NCBI RefSeq assembly: GCF_003121925.1
Contig: NZ_QEWR01000002.1
Span: 186,001-250,000 of the forward strand
Origin: Ignatzschineria indica
GTDB lineage: Bacteria > Pseudomonadota > Gammaproteobacteria > Cardiobacteriales > Wohlfahrtiimonadaceae
DNA: 64,000 nucleotides
Direction: 5' to 3'
The notes beneath the pieces were generated by a model. That model had not been told where the DNA came from, did no database searches, and was given only the letters and a program-made list of their open reading frames with translations. Shown here piece by piece: positions 1 to 9,405 of this stretch; the stretch's first letter is position 1; the number at the start of each line of letters is the position of its first letter. Position numbers and translations under genes: made by a program.

Positions 1-2
1 TT

Positions 3-608
3 TTAGGTGGTATCTATAGCGGAATGTATACGCCCACTGAAGCGGCAGCTGTTGCAGCTGTCTATTCAATGTTTGTAGCACTTTTCGTCTATAAAGATAT
101 GCGCATCCGTGATTTTTCTAAGGTGATGTTAGAGTCAGGCAAGATGACGGTGATGCTGATGTTTATCATTGCGAACGCCATGCTTTTTGCACATGTTTTA
201 ACCACTGAGCAGATTCCGCAGTCGATCGCAAGTTGGGTGATCGATATGGGCTTCTCACCGTGGATGTTCTTGGTGATTGTTAATATTGTGTTACTAATTG
301 CGGGTAGTTTTATGGAGCCATCAGCGGTGATTCTGATCTTGGCGCCGATCTTCTTCCCCATTGCGATGGAGCTTGGTATTGATCCGATTCACCTAGGGAT
401 CATCATGGTTGTGAATATGGAGATTGGGTTAATTACACCACCTATTGGCCTTAACCTCTTTGTCTCCTCTGCTGTAACAGGTATGCCGATCACAAGTACG
501 ATTAGAGCAGCACTTCCATGGTTGATGATCTTAATTGTCTTCCTGCTATTGATTACATATATTCCCTTTATCTCTCTCGGGTTACCGACTTTCTTAGGGA
601 TGATGTAG
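3..608 (+). CDS. TRAP transporter large permease (DctM family), 3' part
   Basis: This is the C-terminal part of a TRAP-type (tripartite ATP-independent periplasmic) transporter large membrane subunit; the open frame runs in from the left edge in frame 3, so the gene starts before the window. The visible part begins GGIYSGMYTPTEAAAV, the usual DctM loop, and continues with hydrophobic membrane segments and the conserved stretch around MEPSAVILILAPIFFPIA and EIGLITPPIGLNLFV. DctM subunits use a sodium or proton gradient to move organic acids delivered by a periplasmic binding protein. The binding protein and small subunit would lie upstream, outside the window, so the substrate cannot be told. 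A terminator follows 58 bp after the stop. Confidence 0.93.
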   Translation, partial: LGGIYSGMYTPTEAAAVAAVYSMFVALFVYKDMRIRDFSKVMLESGKMTVMLMFIIANAMLFAHVLTTEQIPQSIASWVIDMGFSPWMFLVIVNIVLLIAGSFMEPSAVILILAPIFFPIAMELGIDPIHLGIIMVVNMEIGLITPPIGLNLFVSSAVTGMPITSTIRAALPWLMILIVFLLLITYIPFISLGLPTFLGMM

Positions 609-665
609 AGATACTATATTTATCTAACGTATTGAAATATAAAAATAAAGCATAAAAGCATAACA

Positions 666-706
666 AAATGCCATATACTCAGATTCTAGGGTATATGGCA
701 TTTTTT
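666..706. terminator. Intrinsic terminator between the TRAP gene and hutC
   Basis: A stem of AAATGCCATATAC and GTATATGGCATTT with a 12-nt loop, followed by a T run. An A run also precedes it, so it can serve both converging transcripts (the TRAP gene on plus, hutC on minus). Confidence 0.85.
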
Positions 707-762
707 ATGAAGAAGTTTAAAAGTTTTAAGTGCTCTGGTCTGTGGCGGGAGAAGATCTCTAT

Positions 763-1503
763 CTAGATTGAATCCATCGGGATGCCTAAGCGCATATATT
801 CATCGACTCGCATGCGAGAGTGCAGGCGATAGCGAGAAGCAGGGTAGATAAATTCAGCATAACTGATGAGACCGATAGAACTCCAAGTTCTTCGCTTAAT
901 ATCGAGGCAAGCAGAACCTAATTCTACTTTGAGGTAGCGACTTAAGGTCTCATCTGCGACCGTTGCTTCTATTGAATGCTCCATCTCCGTTAAATCATAA
1001 TTTTTGAGAAGAAATCCACTCGGCGATATCTTTAAAAAATCTTGCTCAAAAAAATTAGGGACCAATTGATGAGGGATATAGCGCTTCTCAATTGCTAGTG
1101 GGAGATCATTTTCAAAGTGGATAATATGGCAGAAATAGAGTGTCGATTCGATTGGCACTTCCAACTTTTTAGCGACTAAGCCACTTGCCGGCAATAGCTT
1201 TTGCGCAATAATTTCAGCACGATGACGATTACCCCGATTTTCGATCTCACCGACAATATCTACAACAGTTAATGGTTGAGAGCTAGCTTTTTTAGGCATC
1301 ACAAATGTACCACTTCCTTGGATGCGCTTTAGGATATTTTGTCTGCTCAGTTCAGTAATGGCACGATTAATAGTCATACGGCTAGCATTAAAGAGCTGTG
1401 ACAACTCCTGTTCCGTAGGGATCTGTTCGCCTTCGCTATATTCATTATTTTCTATCTTTTCAAGAATATAGTTCTGGACTTTTTTATATATTGGGATCGA
1501 CAT
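763..1503 (-). CDS. hutC: Histidine utilisation repressor HutC (GntR family)
   Basis: This is a GntR-family repressor of the HutC subfamily, about 246 residues. The N-terminal 75 residues form the winged helix-turn-helix (PTEQELSQLF, SRMTINRAI, RIQGSGTFV); the rest is the UTRA effector domain, which in HutC binds urocanate. I start it at the ATG at 1503 (MSIPIYKKV), where the family begins and which has GGAA upstream; a GTG 48 bases further upstream would add 16 residues that do not look like the family. It is divergent from hutU, and the shared intergenic region holds two sites matching the HutC-subfamily consensus GTnTAnAC. It probably represses both itself and the hut operon until urocanate accumulates. 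Confidence 0.88.
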   Translation of the reverse strand: MSIPIYKKVQNYILEKIENNEYSEGEQIPTEQELSQLFNASRMTINRAITELSRQNILKRIQGSGTFVMPKKASSQPLTVVDIVGEIENRGNRHRAEIIAQKLLPASGLVAKKLEVPIESTLYFCHIIHFENDLPLAIEKRYIPHQLVPNFFEQDFLKISPSGFLLKNYDLTEMEHSIEATVADETLSRYLKVELGSACLDIKRRTWSSIGLISYAEFIYPASRYRLHSRMRVDEYMRLGIPMDSI

Positions 1504-1669
1504 GCATATTTTTCCGGCACTGAATGAATGAGTAGGCAAATTATAGCCCACAACTTAGGGTAATTCATTATTATCTCATGCGAAAATCGATCTGTTATGG
1601 GAGTTTCTCTGACATTAAGGATGATGGTATCTCTCTATTATCAAAGCGTTTCGTGTGATTAGATCTTGG

Positions 1670-1702
1670 AATGTCTATACAATAATTAAATGTATAGACA
1701 TT
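1670..1702. promoter_or_regulatory. Paired HutC-type operator
   Basis: A perfect 11-bp inverted repeat, AATGTCTATAC at 1670-1680 and GTATAGACATT at 1692-1702, with an 11-bp spacer. Each arm contains GTnTAnAC (1673-1680 and 1692-1699), the operator consensus described for HutC-subfamily GntR regulators. The right arm covers the predicted -35 box of hutU, so bound repressor would block RNA polymerase. Confidence 0.75.
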
Positions 1703-1724
1703 TAGAAATAGCTATGTATATAAT
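1695..1724 (+). promoter_or_regulatory. Predicted sigma-70 promoter of the hut operon
   Basis: TAGACA at 1695-1700 and TATAAT at 1719-1724, 18 bp apart. The -35 box lies inside the right arm of the HutC-type operator. Transcription would begin near 1731, giving a leader of about 220 nt before hutU. Confidence 0.6.
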
Positions 1725-1895
1725 GAAATTAGCTTCAGAGCTAAAAATGAAAAGAAAGAAATTGATTAAAAATTTGAAGCTTTAGGTGTCGGGTTTAGGG
1801 AGGAGGCTCGGGGCGAGAGTAGATCAATACTCAAGACCACTATTCAAATCTCTAAATCCCATGCTTTAAATATATAAAGCTTCGATCGAATAGAG

Positions 1896-1919
1896 GTGAT
1901 CTCCATAAAGAGAGATCAC
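1896..1919 (+). promoter_or_regulatory. Hairpin in the hutU leader
   Basis: GTGATCTC (1896-1903) and GAGATCAC (1912-1919) form a perfect 8-bp stem with an 8-nt loop, ending 19 bases before the GGAGG ribosome site of hutU. There is no T run, so it is not a terminator; its role is unknown. Confidence 0.35.
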
Positions 1920-1951
1920 ATCACACAATCTTAGTTTGGAGGATAAGAGTT

Positions 1952-3625
1952 ATGTCTAATAATAATGATCGTTATAGAGATGTCGAGATTCGCGCACCGA
2001 GAGGAACAGAATTAAATGCTAAGAGTTGGCTAACAGAAGCCGCGCTTCGAATGTTGATGAATAATCTTGACCCTGATGTAGCAGAGAATCCTAAAGAGCT
2101 TGTTGTTTATGGGGGAATTGGCCGAGCAGCTCGTGATTGGGAGTGTTTTGATAAGATTGTTGAGACATTAAAAGCGCTTGAAGCAGATGAAACACTCCTT
2201 GTACAATCAGGTAAACCTGTAGGTGTCTTTAAGACCCATAAGGATGCGCCGCGAGTCTTAATCGCAAACTCCAATATTGTCCCCCATTGGGCAAATTGGG
2301 AGCATTTCAATGAGCTCGATAAGAAGGGCTTAATGATGTATGGACAGATGACAGCAGGTAGCTGGATCTATATCGGTAGCCAGGGAATTGTTCAAGGAAC
2401 ATATGAGACCTTTGTGGAAGCTGGGCGCCAACATTATGGTGGTTCTTTAGAAGGAAAATGGATTTTAACTGCCGGTTTAGGCGGTATGGGTGGCGCTCAA
2501 CCGCTTGCAGCAACGCTAGCTGGAGCGTCTTCTCTCAATATTGAGTGTCAACAATCGAGTATCGATTTCCGTCTTCGTACGGGATATGTTGATGAGCAAG
2601 CAGATGATCTCGATGATGCATTAGCGCGTCTTGAAAAATATACTCAAGAAGGTAAAGCGATCTCGATTGCACTTCATGGGAATGCTGCAGAGATTTTACC
2701 GGAGCTTGTTCGTCGCGGTGTTCGTCCTGATATGGTGACTGACCAGACGAGCGCACACGATCCACTTCACGGTTATCTCCCGATTGGCATGACATGGGAA
2801 GAGTATAAAGAGGCTGCGAAAAAAGATCCTGCAGGAACTGTACAGAAAGCAAAAGAGTCGATGGGTAAACATGTTGAAGCGATGTTAGCCTTCCAAAAAA
2901 TGGGCGTGCCGACCTTTGACTATGGTAATAATATTCGTCAAATGGCGAAAGATGTCGGCGTTGAGAATGCTTTCGATTTCCCAGGATTTGTACCGGCTTA
3001 TATTCGCCCACTCTTCTGCCGTGGTATCGGTCCATTTAGATGGGTTGCGCTTTCGGGAGATCCAGAAGATATCTATAAGACCGATGCGAAAGTGAAAGAG
3101 TTACTTCCCGATAATGAGTCTCTCCATCGTTGGTTAGATATGGCAAAAGAGCGTATCCATTTCCAGGGATTGCCGGCACGTATCTGCTGGGTTGGTTTAG
3201 GCGATCGTGCGAAACTCGGTCTTGCATTTAATGAGATGGTTCGTAGTGGTGAGCTTTCGGCACCGATAGTGATTGGTCGTGACCACCTCGACTCAGGATC
3301 TGTATCTAGTCCGCACCGTGAAACTGAAGCGATGAAGGATGGTTCAGATACCGTTTCAGATTGGCCACTACTCAATGCGTTACTCAATACTGCAGGCGGT
3401 GCAACATGGGTATCTCTCCATCATGGTGGTGGTGTTGGTATGGGCTTCTCTCAACATTCTGGAGTCGTGATTGTTTGTGATGGTACAGATGAAGCGGCAG
3501 AGAGAATTGCGCGCGTATTGACAAACGATCCTGCTACCGGTGTGATGCGTCATGCAGATGCAGGCTATGAGATTGCTATTGAGTGTGCAAAAGAGCAAGG
3601 CTTAAATCTACCGATGGTGAAATAG
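1952..3625 (+). CDS. hutU: Urocanate hydratase (urocanase)
   Basis: Urocanase, the second step of histidine degradation: urocanate plus water gives imidazolonepropionate. The 557-residue length is normal for the cytoplasmic NAD+-dependent homodimer. Recognisable family blocks are [11 protein letters not shown] near residue 65, [32 protein letters not shown], the glycine-rich NAD+-binding segment [12 protein letters not shown] and the C-terminal [17 protein letters not shown]. The ATG at 1952 has a strong TTGGAGGA ribosome site 10 bases upstream. It is the first gene after the HutC-controlled promoter and is followed, after 335 bp, by hutG and hutI. The usual first gene, histidase hutH, is absent here and must be elsewhere if the pathway begins from histidine. 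Confidence 0.98.
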   Translation: MSNNNDRYRDVEIRAPRGTELNAKSWLTEAALRMLMNNLDPDVAENPKELVVYGGIGRAARDWECFDKIVETLKALEADETLLVQSGKPVGVFKTHKDAPRVLIANSNIVPHWANWEHFNELDKKGLMMYGQMTAGSWIYIGSQGIVQGTYETFVEAGRQHYGGSLEGKWILTAGLGGMGGAQPLAATLAGASSLNIECQQSSIDFRLRTGYVDEQADDLDDALARLEKYTQEGKAISIALHGNAAEILPELVRRGVRPDMVTDQTSAHDPLHGYLPIGMTWEEYKEAAKKDPAGTVQKAKESMGKHVEAMLAFQKMGVPTFDYGNNIRQMAKDVGVENAFDFPGFVPAYIRPLFCRGIGPFRWVALSGDPEDIYKTDAKVKELLPDNESLHRWLDMAKERIHFQGLPARICWVGLGDRAKLGLAFNEMVRSGELSAPIVIGRDHLDSGSVSSPHRETEAMKDGSDTVSDWPLLNALLNTAGGATWVSLHHGGGVGMGFSQHSGVVIVCDGTDEAAERIARVLTNDPATGVMRHADAGYEIAIECAKEQGLNLPMVK

Positions 3626-3790
3626 ACCTATCGGATCATTGATAGCGCTTATCATAGAGCTGATCGATATTCTCTAATGAGTCTCCTCTTTCTACTGATC
3701 TTCTAATAGCATGAGTCTTTATCCAAAGCTTTCATATAAGTCTTCCATATAAGGTTTTCATACAAAGTTTTATGTAAAGATTATCCCATC

Positions 3791-3833
3791 TAAAGATTGC
3801 TATGGATTGTTATGGATTGTTATAGATTGCTAT
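3791..3833. repeat. 10-bp tandem repeat in the hutU-hutG spacer
   Basis: Four copies of a 10-mer close to TATGGATTGT, two of them identical. It lies in a 335-bp spacer (3626-3960) that otherwise shows no gene, no clear terminator and only AT-rich sequence with scattered short direct repeats. Confidence 0.7.
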
Positions 3834-3960
3834 TAAAGGCGATATCTATTGATTATGCTGATGAAGAAAAGGGGAGGAGAGTCATTGGGGAATATCATTT
3901 TTCTGTTTAAGCGCTATAAAGATGTAAAGAGATGGATAGAGATCTATAAGTGAGGGAAAG

Positions 3961-4911
3961 ATGATAAATTTTTGGCAAAAAACAGCGAATGAGATCTGGA
4001 CAGGACGTGATGATAGCCATGAGAGTCAGTCTGCAAAGCGAATGTTCCAAGTTGTTCCTATTGTAGAGGAGCCTCAATTTAACTTTAGTGAGCGAAATGC
4101 TCTCATTGGCTTTGCTTGTGATGAAGGCGTTAAGCGAAATCGTGGAAGGGTGGGGGCGGCAGAAGCACCAGATCAGCTACGAAGAGTTTTTGCTAATTTT
4201 GCTGCGCATCAAGGGCATGAAAAGTTGATAGATTGCGGCACGATTCATTATCGAGAATCTCTTGAAGCGACTCAAAATGCCTTAACAGATCTCGTTGTCT
4301 TACTACAGAGAAGTCACAATAAAACAGTGGTGTTAGGGGGTGGACATGAAACAGCCTATGCCCATGGATTAGGACTCTATAAGAGTGATCGTGATGCAAA
4401 GATAGGGATTATCAATTTTGATGCTCATCTCGATATGCGCCTAGCGGCAGAATCAACCTCGGGGACACCTTTTAGAGAGTTACAAGAGTATTGTCAAAGA
4501 GAGAATCGCCCCTTTCATTATCTCTGTATTGGTGCAAGTGAAGTTGGAAATACAGGCTCTCTTCTAGAGACAGCACATAGTAGTGGAGCAGAGATCATTT
4601 GGGATTATGAGTGCCACTTGGGAAATCTTCCAGTACTTGAAGCTCGATTAGTAGCGTTTTTAGAAAAAGTCGATCTAATCTATCTCAGTTTTGATCTAGA
4701 TGCACTATCGCCAAGTAGTATGTTTGCGGTATCGGCACCTGCATCTTTAGGTGTTGACCCTCAACTCTATCTCCATTTGGGGAAGAAGATTAAAGAGAGT
4801 GGCAAATTACAAGCTCTCGATTTTGTAGAGTATCTTCCATCACGTGATCATGATGATCTATGCGCGCGGGTTGCGGCTCGTTTTATTTGGGAGTTTACAC
4901 GAGGGTTGTAA
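3961..4911 (+). CDS. hutG: Formimidoylglutamase
   Basis: A manganese-dependent ureohydrolase (arginase fold) of 316 residues that splits N-formimidoyl-L-glutamate into glutamate and formamide, the last step of the four-enzyme hut route. The metal-binding motifs of the family are all present: GGGHETAYAHG near residue 124, NFDAHLDMR near 155 and SFDLDALSPS near 242. The ATG at 3961 is preceded by a GAGGGAAAG ribosome site. It sits between hutU and hutI, and the presence of this enzyme in place of a formimidoylglutamate deiminase (HutF) means the short route is used. Confidence 0.95.
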   Translation: MINFWQKTANEIWTGRDDSHESQSAKRMFQVVPIVEEPQFNFSERNALIGFACDEGVKRNRGRVGAAEAPDQLRRVFANFAAHQGHEKLIDCGTIHYRESLEATQNALTDLVVLLQRSHNKTVVLGGGHETAYAHGLGLYKSDRDAKIGIINFDAHLDMRLAAESTSGTPFRELQEYCQRENRPFHYLCIGASEVGNTGSLLETAHSSGAEIIWDYECHLGNLPVLEARLVAFLEKVDLIYLSFDLDALSPSSMFAVSAPASLGVDPQLYLHLGKKIKESGKLQALDFVEYLPSRDHDDLCARVAARFIWEFTRGL

Positions 4912-4979
4912 CGGCTCTAAAAGAAGAGAAAGAGCAGAGAAGATGAAGAGAGAAGAAAGAAAAAAGAGGAGAGTAGAGA

Positions 4980-6212
4980 ATGGAGAATCGAGATAAGAAT
5001 CAAAAAATTTGGCATAACTGTCAGATCGTCACTATGGCTGATGGGCACTATAATCTGATCGAAAAAGGGGTTATTGTGACTAATGATCAAAAAATTCAAT
5101 GGATTGGCCCTGAGGCTCAATTGACTGATGTGGATGGCGATTATGAAAAAATAGATCTTGAAGGTCGATTGGTCACCCCCGGCTTGATCGATTGTCATAC
5201 CCATCTAGTATTTGGTGGAAATCGTAGTGAGGAATTTGAGGCGCGTTTAGAAGGGGTGAGCTATACGGAGATTGCAAAGCGCGGTGGTGGTATTCAGAGT
5301 ACTGTTAATGCAACACGTCAAGCATCTGAAGAGGAACTTTTTCTGACAGCTAAAAAGCGGATAGAGCATCTGATGGCAGATGGTGTAACAACCGTTGAGA
5401 TTAAGTCTGGTTATGGTTTAGATTTAGAATCTGAATTAAAGATGCTCTCGGTGATTGCGCGCTTAAAAGAGACGATGCCGATCTCTATCCATACTACTTT
5501 TTTAGCCGCTCATGCACTTCCTAAAGAGTTTGGGGATGATTCAGATCGTTATATCGATTATGTGATTGAAGAGGTTCTTCCGAAAGTTGTTGAGCAGTGT
5601 GACATTGATGCGCTCGATGCCTTTTGTGAACATATCGCTTTCTCCCCTGCGCAAGTGGAGAGACTTTTTATCGCCGCTCAAAACTATAATATTCCGATTA
5701 AATTGCATGCGGAACAACTCTCATCTCTGCACGGTTCGACATTAGCTGCAAAATATGGTGCATTATCAGCAGATCATATGGAGTATGCAGATGATTCTGA
5801 TGCAAAAGCGATGGCGAAATCAGGAACGGTAGCGGTTCTTCTTCCGGGAGCATTTTATATGTTAAGGGAAACCCAATATCCTCCCATTGATGCATTTAAG
5901 CGAGAGGGCGTTAAGATCGCACTTTCAACGGATCTCAATCCCGGAACATCTCCACTTCTTTCACTCCGTTTAGCACTCAATATGGGATGCACACTATTTA
6001 AACTTACCCCAGAAGAGACATTAGCAGGCGTGACCTATAATGCAGCTTTTGCACTAGGTATAGAAGAAAATGAGGGTTCTTTAGAGGTTGGTAAATTAGC
6101 CAACTTTGTTGCTTGGGATGTCACTCACCCTGCAGAACTGAGTTATTGGTTAGGCGGTACATTAAATAATAGAGTGATCTATCAAGGTTCTGAAATCACG
6201 GATCTCTGTTAG
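4980..6212 (+). CDS. hutI: Imidazolonepropionase
   Basis: The amidohydrolase-superfamily enzyme (410 residues) that hydrolyses 4-imidazolone-5-propionate, made by HutU, to N-formimidoylglutamate, the substrate of HutG. The metal-binding signature [17 protein letters not shown] lies near residue 64, followed by the family block RGGGIQSTV; further ligands are in [10 protein letters not shown] and the late [12 protein letters not shown]. The start is an ATG 68 bases after hutG. That spacer is nearly all purine (A and G only for long stretches) and provides the GAGGAGAG ribosome site. The close spacing indicates an operon with hutG. Confidence 0.97.
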   Translation: MENRDKNQKIWHNCQIVTMADGHYNLIEKGVIVTNDQKIQWIGPEAQLTDVDGDYEKIDLEGRLVTPGLIDCHTHLVFGGNRSEEFEARLEGVSYTEIAKRGGGIQSTVNATRQASEEELFLTAKKRIEHLMADGVTTVEIKSGYGLDLESELKMLSVIARLKETMPISIHTTFLAAHALPKEFGDDSDRYIDYVIEEVLPKVVEQCDIDALDAFCEHIAFSPAQVERLFIAAQNYNIPIKLHAEQLSSLHGSTLAAKYGALSADHMEYADDSDAKAMAKSGTVAVLLPGAFYMLRETQYPPIDAFKREGVKIALSTDLNPGTSPLLSLRLALNMGCTLFKLTPEETLAGVTYNAAFALGIEENEGSLEVGKLANFVAWDVTHPAELSYWLGGTLNNRVIYQGSEITDLC

Positions 6213-6302
6213 AGGATTAAGCGTGATTATAAGGGATCACGATAGCTACTTTTAGAGATAGAAAACACTGGTTAGAGATGAGTGGCAGTAGTAGTCATAA
6301 AG

Positions 6303-6375
6303 TAGCTATCAAAAATAGCTATCAAAAACAGTTATCAAAATAGCAAGCGTCAACAATAGTCAACAAAAGTCAACA
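6303..6375. repeat. Short direct repeats upstream of the YjiH-like gene
   Basis: Three near-copies of TAGCTATCAAAAA (6303-6340) followed by three near-copies of GTCAACAAA (about 6349-6375). They lie in the 253-bp spacer between hutI and the membrane-protein gene. A small hairpin (CGTGAT at 6222, ATCACG at 6236) just after hutI has no T run. Confidence 0.6.
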
Positions 6376-6465
6376 TACAAGACAATATAACAATAAATAT
6401 AATGATAAAAGTGACGAAAAAATGGCGATAAGTATAACGATAGAATTTAATCGGAGGAAGATGAT

Positions 6466-7803
6466 ATGGATGATGTTTTAAGAGAGAATAGAAAGAAGAA
6501 AGGTTCGGAGAGCTTGATGTTAACCCGAGTTTTTCTCTACAGTTTGGTGGGAGTTGCGCTCTTTTTTATCTCAATCGATATTGGGGGAAAAGAGACAATT
6601 ATGTTGGATCATATCGCTGGCTTTGTGATCCATCAAATGCGTCCCTTTGCTTTAACTGCGATTATGCTGATTATGGCATTTGGAGCATTCTATCCCTATA
6701 TTTCAGGAAATTATAAAAACTCTATAAGCGAGAAAATATTCTCTGCATTTAAAGTATTAGGGTTTATTTTAGCTATTCTCTACTTAACAGGATGGGCTCC
6801 TGCTTGGGCGATGACGCCCGATATGTTACCTTTTCTGTTTGAAAAGCTAGCATTATCGGTGGGGCTCTTAATTCCAGTTGGAGCAGTAGCATTAACATTT
6901 CTATTAGGTTTTGGTTTTTTAGAATTTGTTGCTGTCTTTATGGAGCGTTTAATGCGTCCTCTATTTAGAACGCCGGGAGGATCTGCTATTGATGCTGTTG
7001 CATCGTTTGTAGGGAGTTATTCCATTGGTTTATTGATTACAGATCGTGTCTATCGTCAGGGAAAATACTCTCTAAGAGAGGCCATGATTGTTGCAACAGG
7101 GTTTTCAACAGTCTCGGCGACATTTATGATTATTGTAGCTAAAACGATGAATCTCATGGGTGCTTGGAACTTCTTCTTCTGGAGTACCTTTCTGATTACT
7201 TTTTTAACAACAACGATCACAGCTTATATCCCACCGATATCACGTCTCGATAATAGAGCTGACAATCCATTACCAGATAATGATGGAAATCAGAGTCGTC
7301 TAGCGCATGCAAAAGATCTCGCAATTGCGCAATATGAAGCAAATCCAGGGCTCTTTATCTCCCTTTGGAGAAACTTCAAAGATGGTTTAAAGATGTCATC
7401 GGTTGTTGCGCCTTCAATTTTAGCTATCGGATTTACCGGGCTTATTCTCTCAAAATATACACCGCTATTTGATTGGATCGGCGTTGTTTTAAAGCCGGCA
7501 CTCTTAATAACAGGATTAGAGGGAGCCTCTGAACATAGTGGTGCAATTGCATCAGGATTAGCAGAGATGTTCTTGCCAGCAATTTTACTCAATGAGGCAG
7601 ATCTCTCTATTCGTTATATTGCTGCTGTGACATCAATCGGTAGTGTGCTCTTTCTCTCGGGAAGTGTCCCTTGTATTTTAGCAACAAAGATCCCTGTAAA
7701 ATTTTGGCAAATTTTAGTGATTTGGTTTATTCGAACAGTTCTCTGCTTAATTTTTGCAAGTATCGCCTTTAGAATAGGAATCGCCACAGGCTGGTTGGGG
7801 TAA
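6466..7803 (+). CDS. YjiH-family membrane protein with nucleoside-recognition (Gate) domain
   Basis: A polytopic inner-membrane protein of 445 residues resembling the YjiH family, whose members carry the nucleoside-recognition (Gate) domain. Roughly ten hydrophobic segments are visible, with the characteristic SFVGSYSIGLLITDRVYRQG stretch near residue 180 and LEGASEHSGAIASGLAEMFL near 350. The first 20 residues are charged and cytoplasmic-like. The ATG at 6466 follows a GGAGGAAG ribosome site, and an efficient terminator lies 96 bp after the stop. No transported substrate has been firmly assigned to the family as far as I know; its place as last gene of the hut cluster suggests uptake of histidine or urocanate, which is inference. 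Confidence 0.82.
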   Translation: MDDVLRENRKKKGSESLMLTRVFLYSLVGVALFFISIDIGGKETIMLDHIAGFVIHQMRPFALTAIMLIMAFGAFYPYISGNYKNSISEKIFSAFKVLGFILAILYLTGWAPAWAMTPDMLPFLFEKLALSVGLLIPVGAVALTFLLGFGFLEFVAVFMERLMRPLFRTPGGSAIDAVASFVGSYSIGLLITDRVYRQGKYSLREAMIVATGFSTVSATFMIIVAKTMNLMGAWNFFFWSTFLITFLTTTITAYIPPISRLDNRADNPLPDNDGNQSRLAHAKDLAIAQYEANPGLFISLWRNFKDGLKMSSVVAPSILAIGFTGLILSKYTPLFDWIGVVLKPALLITGLEGASEHSGAIASGLAEMFLPAILLNEADLSIRYIAAVTSIGSVLFLSGSVPCILATKIPVKFWQILVIWFIRTVLCLIFASIAFRIGIATGWLG

Positions 7804-7899
7804 TTAGAGGGAGAGATTAAGATATTATCTAGATAGGTATTATTTAGACAGGCTCTAATATACTGTTTTAGTATCTAAGTTTTATCGGTTAATAGAGGA

Positions 7900-7931
7900 C
7901 TGACACTAATGTAATGTAGTGTCGGTTTTTT
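7900..7931 (+). terminator. Intrinsic terminator of the hut cluster
   Basis: CTGACACTA and TAGTGTCGG pair (one G-U) around an 8-nt loop and are followed by six T residues. Confidence 0.88.
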
Positions 7932-7981
7932 ATGGTTTTATTATTGTATAGTTTTTATCTTTTTGCCTCTTAATGATTTCT

Positions 7982-8947
7982 CTATTGAGATTTAATCTTT
8001 TTATGATTAATTTTGAACTCTTTAAGAATATTATCAATCGTCTTTTCATCACTCAACATCCCTTCACTATTGTAAACATGTTTAATACTTGAAAAGAGAT
8101 CTAAAACTTTTTCTCTATTCTCTGTTTCGCGTATAGAAGAGATAATAGGAGAGGTTGCAAAGTGATCAGCGATAGGCAAATAACTAACATTATCAACAGA
8201 TACTTTAGCGGCGCTGGCAGGAACAATACAGATCCCCTCATTAGCGGCAACTAATCCTAACGCTAATTGGATATCTCTAACAAGTTCAGAGCGATCTAAT
8301 TGTAAACCATGGTTTGTAAATATATTAGAGATCTGGGTAGAGAGATTGGGAAATGAATGATTAGGGTAGAGAAGAACATTTTCTGAGGCAATCTCTGCCA
8401 AAGTGATTTTATGAGGATGATTTATAAACGGATGCTGATTACTAACAACAACAGAGAGAGGTTCTTCTCTTAAAAGAGAGCGATGAATCTCGGGGTCAGA
8501 GGTACGTATACGACCAAAACCGATATCGATCTCTCCTCTTTTTAAAGCATCAATCTGTTTTACCGTTCCAATTTCGATTAGCTCTATCTTAGTATTAGGG
8601 TGAAGCATTCGATAACTGTAGATAATTTTTGGCAATAGACCATAGAGTAGAGAGACCACAAATCCAATTTTGATCGTATCCTCGCTATTTTGTAAATTTT
8701 GAGTCAGTGCTTTTGTTTCAGTAACCTTATTTAATATTATCAAAGCATTAGCATAAAATATCTCCCCAGATTTTGTGGGCTTAAGAGGGCGACTTGATCG
8801 ATCAATCAACTCCACTCCGAGAGACTCTTCTAAATTTTTGATCTGCTTACTTAATGGGGGTTGAGCCATGCAAAGTTTCTCAGCTGCTTTTGTAAAACTC
8901 TGCTCTTCAATAACCGCTATAAAATATCTTAAATGACGTAACTCCAT
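7982..8947 (-). CDS. benM: LysR-type activator of benzoate degradation, BenM-like
   Basis: A 321-residue LysR-type regulator. The N-terminal helix-turn-helix starts MELRHLRYFIAVIEEQSFTK with AQPPLSKQIKNLEESLG, and the effector domain carries blocks close to those of Acinetobacter BenM and CatM: SLLYGLLPKIIYSYR near residue 100 and QLALGLVAANEGICIVPASA near 225. BenM responds to benzoate and cis,cis-muconate and activates benABCDE. The gene is divergent from benA, and the 458-bp intergenic region contains a perfect ATAC-N7-GTAT site, the BenM/CatM recognition sequence. CatM is the main alternative, but catechol genes are absent here and the divergent ben operon favours BenM. Confidence 0.88.
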   Translation of the reverse strand: MELRHLRYFIAVIEEQSFTKAAEKLCMAQPPLSKQIKNLEESLGVELIDRSSRPLKPTKSGEIFYANALIILNKVTETKALTQNLQNSEDTIKIGFVVSLLYGLLPKIIYSYRMLHPNTKIELIEIGTVKQIDALKRGEIDIGFGRIRTSDPEIHRSLLREEPLSVVVSNQHPFINHPHKITLAEIASENVLLYPNHSFPNLSTQISNIFTNHGLQLDRSELVRDIQLALGLVAANEGICIVPASAAKVSVDNVSYLPIADHFATSPIISSIRETENREKVLDLFSSIKHVYNSEGMLSDEKTIDNILKEFKINHKKIKSQ

Positions 8948-9058
8948 AAACTATACCTCAAAAGTCTTATTTTAGATAAATTTAGTCTTAGACACTCCAT
9001 AATTATTACATTAGGGTATAAATATCAAGGTGAGGATTTAAAACTAAGATAATAAATT

Positions 9059-9100
9059 GAAGATAAGTAATCGAAGATAGGTAATCGAAAGATAAATAAT
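9059..9100. repeat. 14-bp tandem repeat in the benM-benA region
   Basis: Three imperfect copies of GAAGATAAGTAATC. The surrounding 8948-9405 region is non-coding and also contains the BenM box, an inverted repeat CGCCAA-N7-TTGGCG at 9224-9242 and a repeated ACTCAT motif near 9250-9275. Confidence 0.6.
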
Positions 9101-9206
9101 TAAAGCAGAAAAGTAGATTTAAAATTGATGGGATAAATAAAGAAGCATCTAAAGAAGAGTCATATAGAGATTCCTGGTGGTAAATATACCTGCACCACTA
9201 TTGCTG

Positions 9207-9221
9207 ATACTAATGTTGTAT
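9207..9221. promoter_or_regulatory. BenM/CatM binding site upstream of benA
   Basis: ATAC (9207-9210), seven bases, GTAT (9218-9221): an exact match to the ATAC-N7-GTAT consensus established for BenM and CatM in Acinetobacter. It lies 185 bp before the benA start and 260 bp before that of benM. No equally good second site was found. The inverted repeat CGCCAA-N7-TTGGCG follows three bases later. Confidence 0.75.
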
Positions 9222-9405
9222 GTCGCCAAGGAAAGTTTGGCGGATCGACACTCATCGAAATTTATCGATACTCATTAACATTCATTGATCTTGATTTGCT
9301 ACATATTAAATCTTAATGATTGGTCTTCATTTATCATTTTAGTCCTGCCTGTTGCCTAGCAAAATAAGCTGTAAGACATTAATAACAATAAAAGGGAGGA
9401 AGCTC

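Noticed and set aside
2535-3035. Antisense frame of 166 codons inside hutU
   Set aside because: It mirrors the codon pattern of hutU, has no ribosome site and an implausible, basic, low-complexity product.
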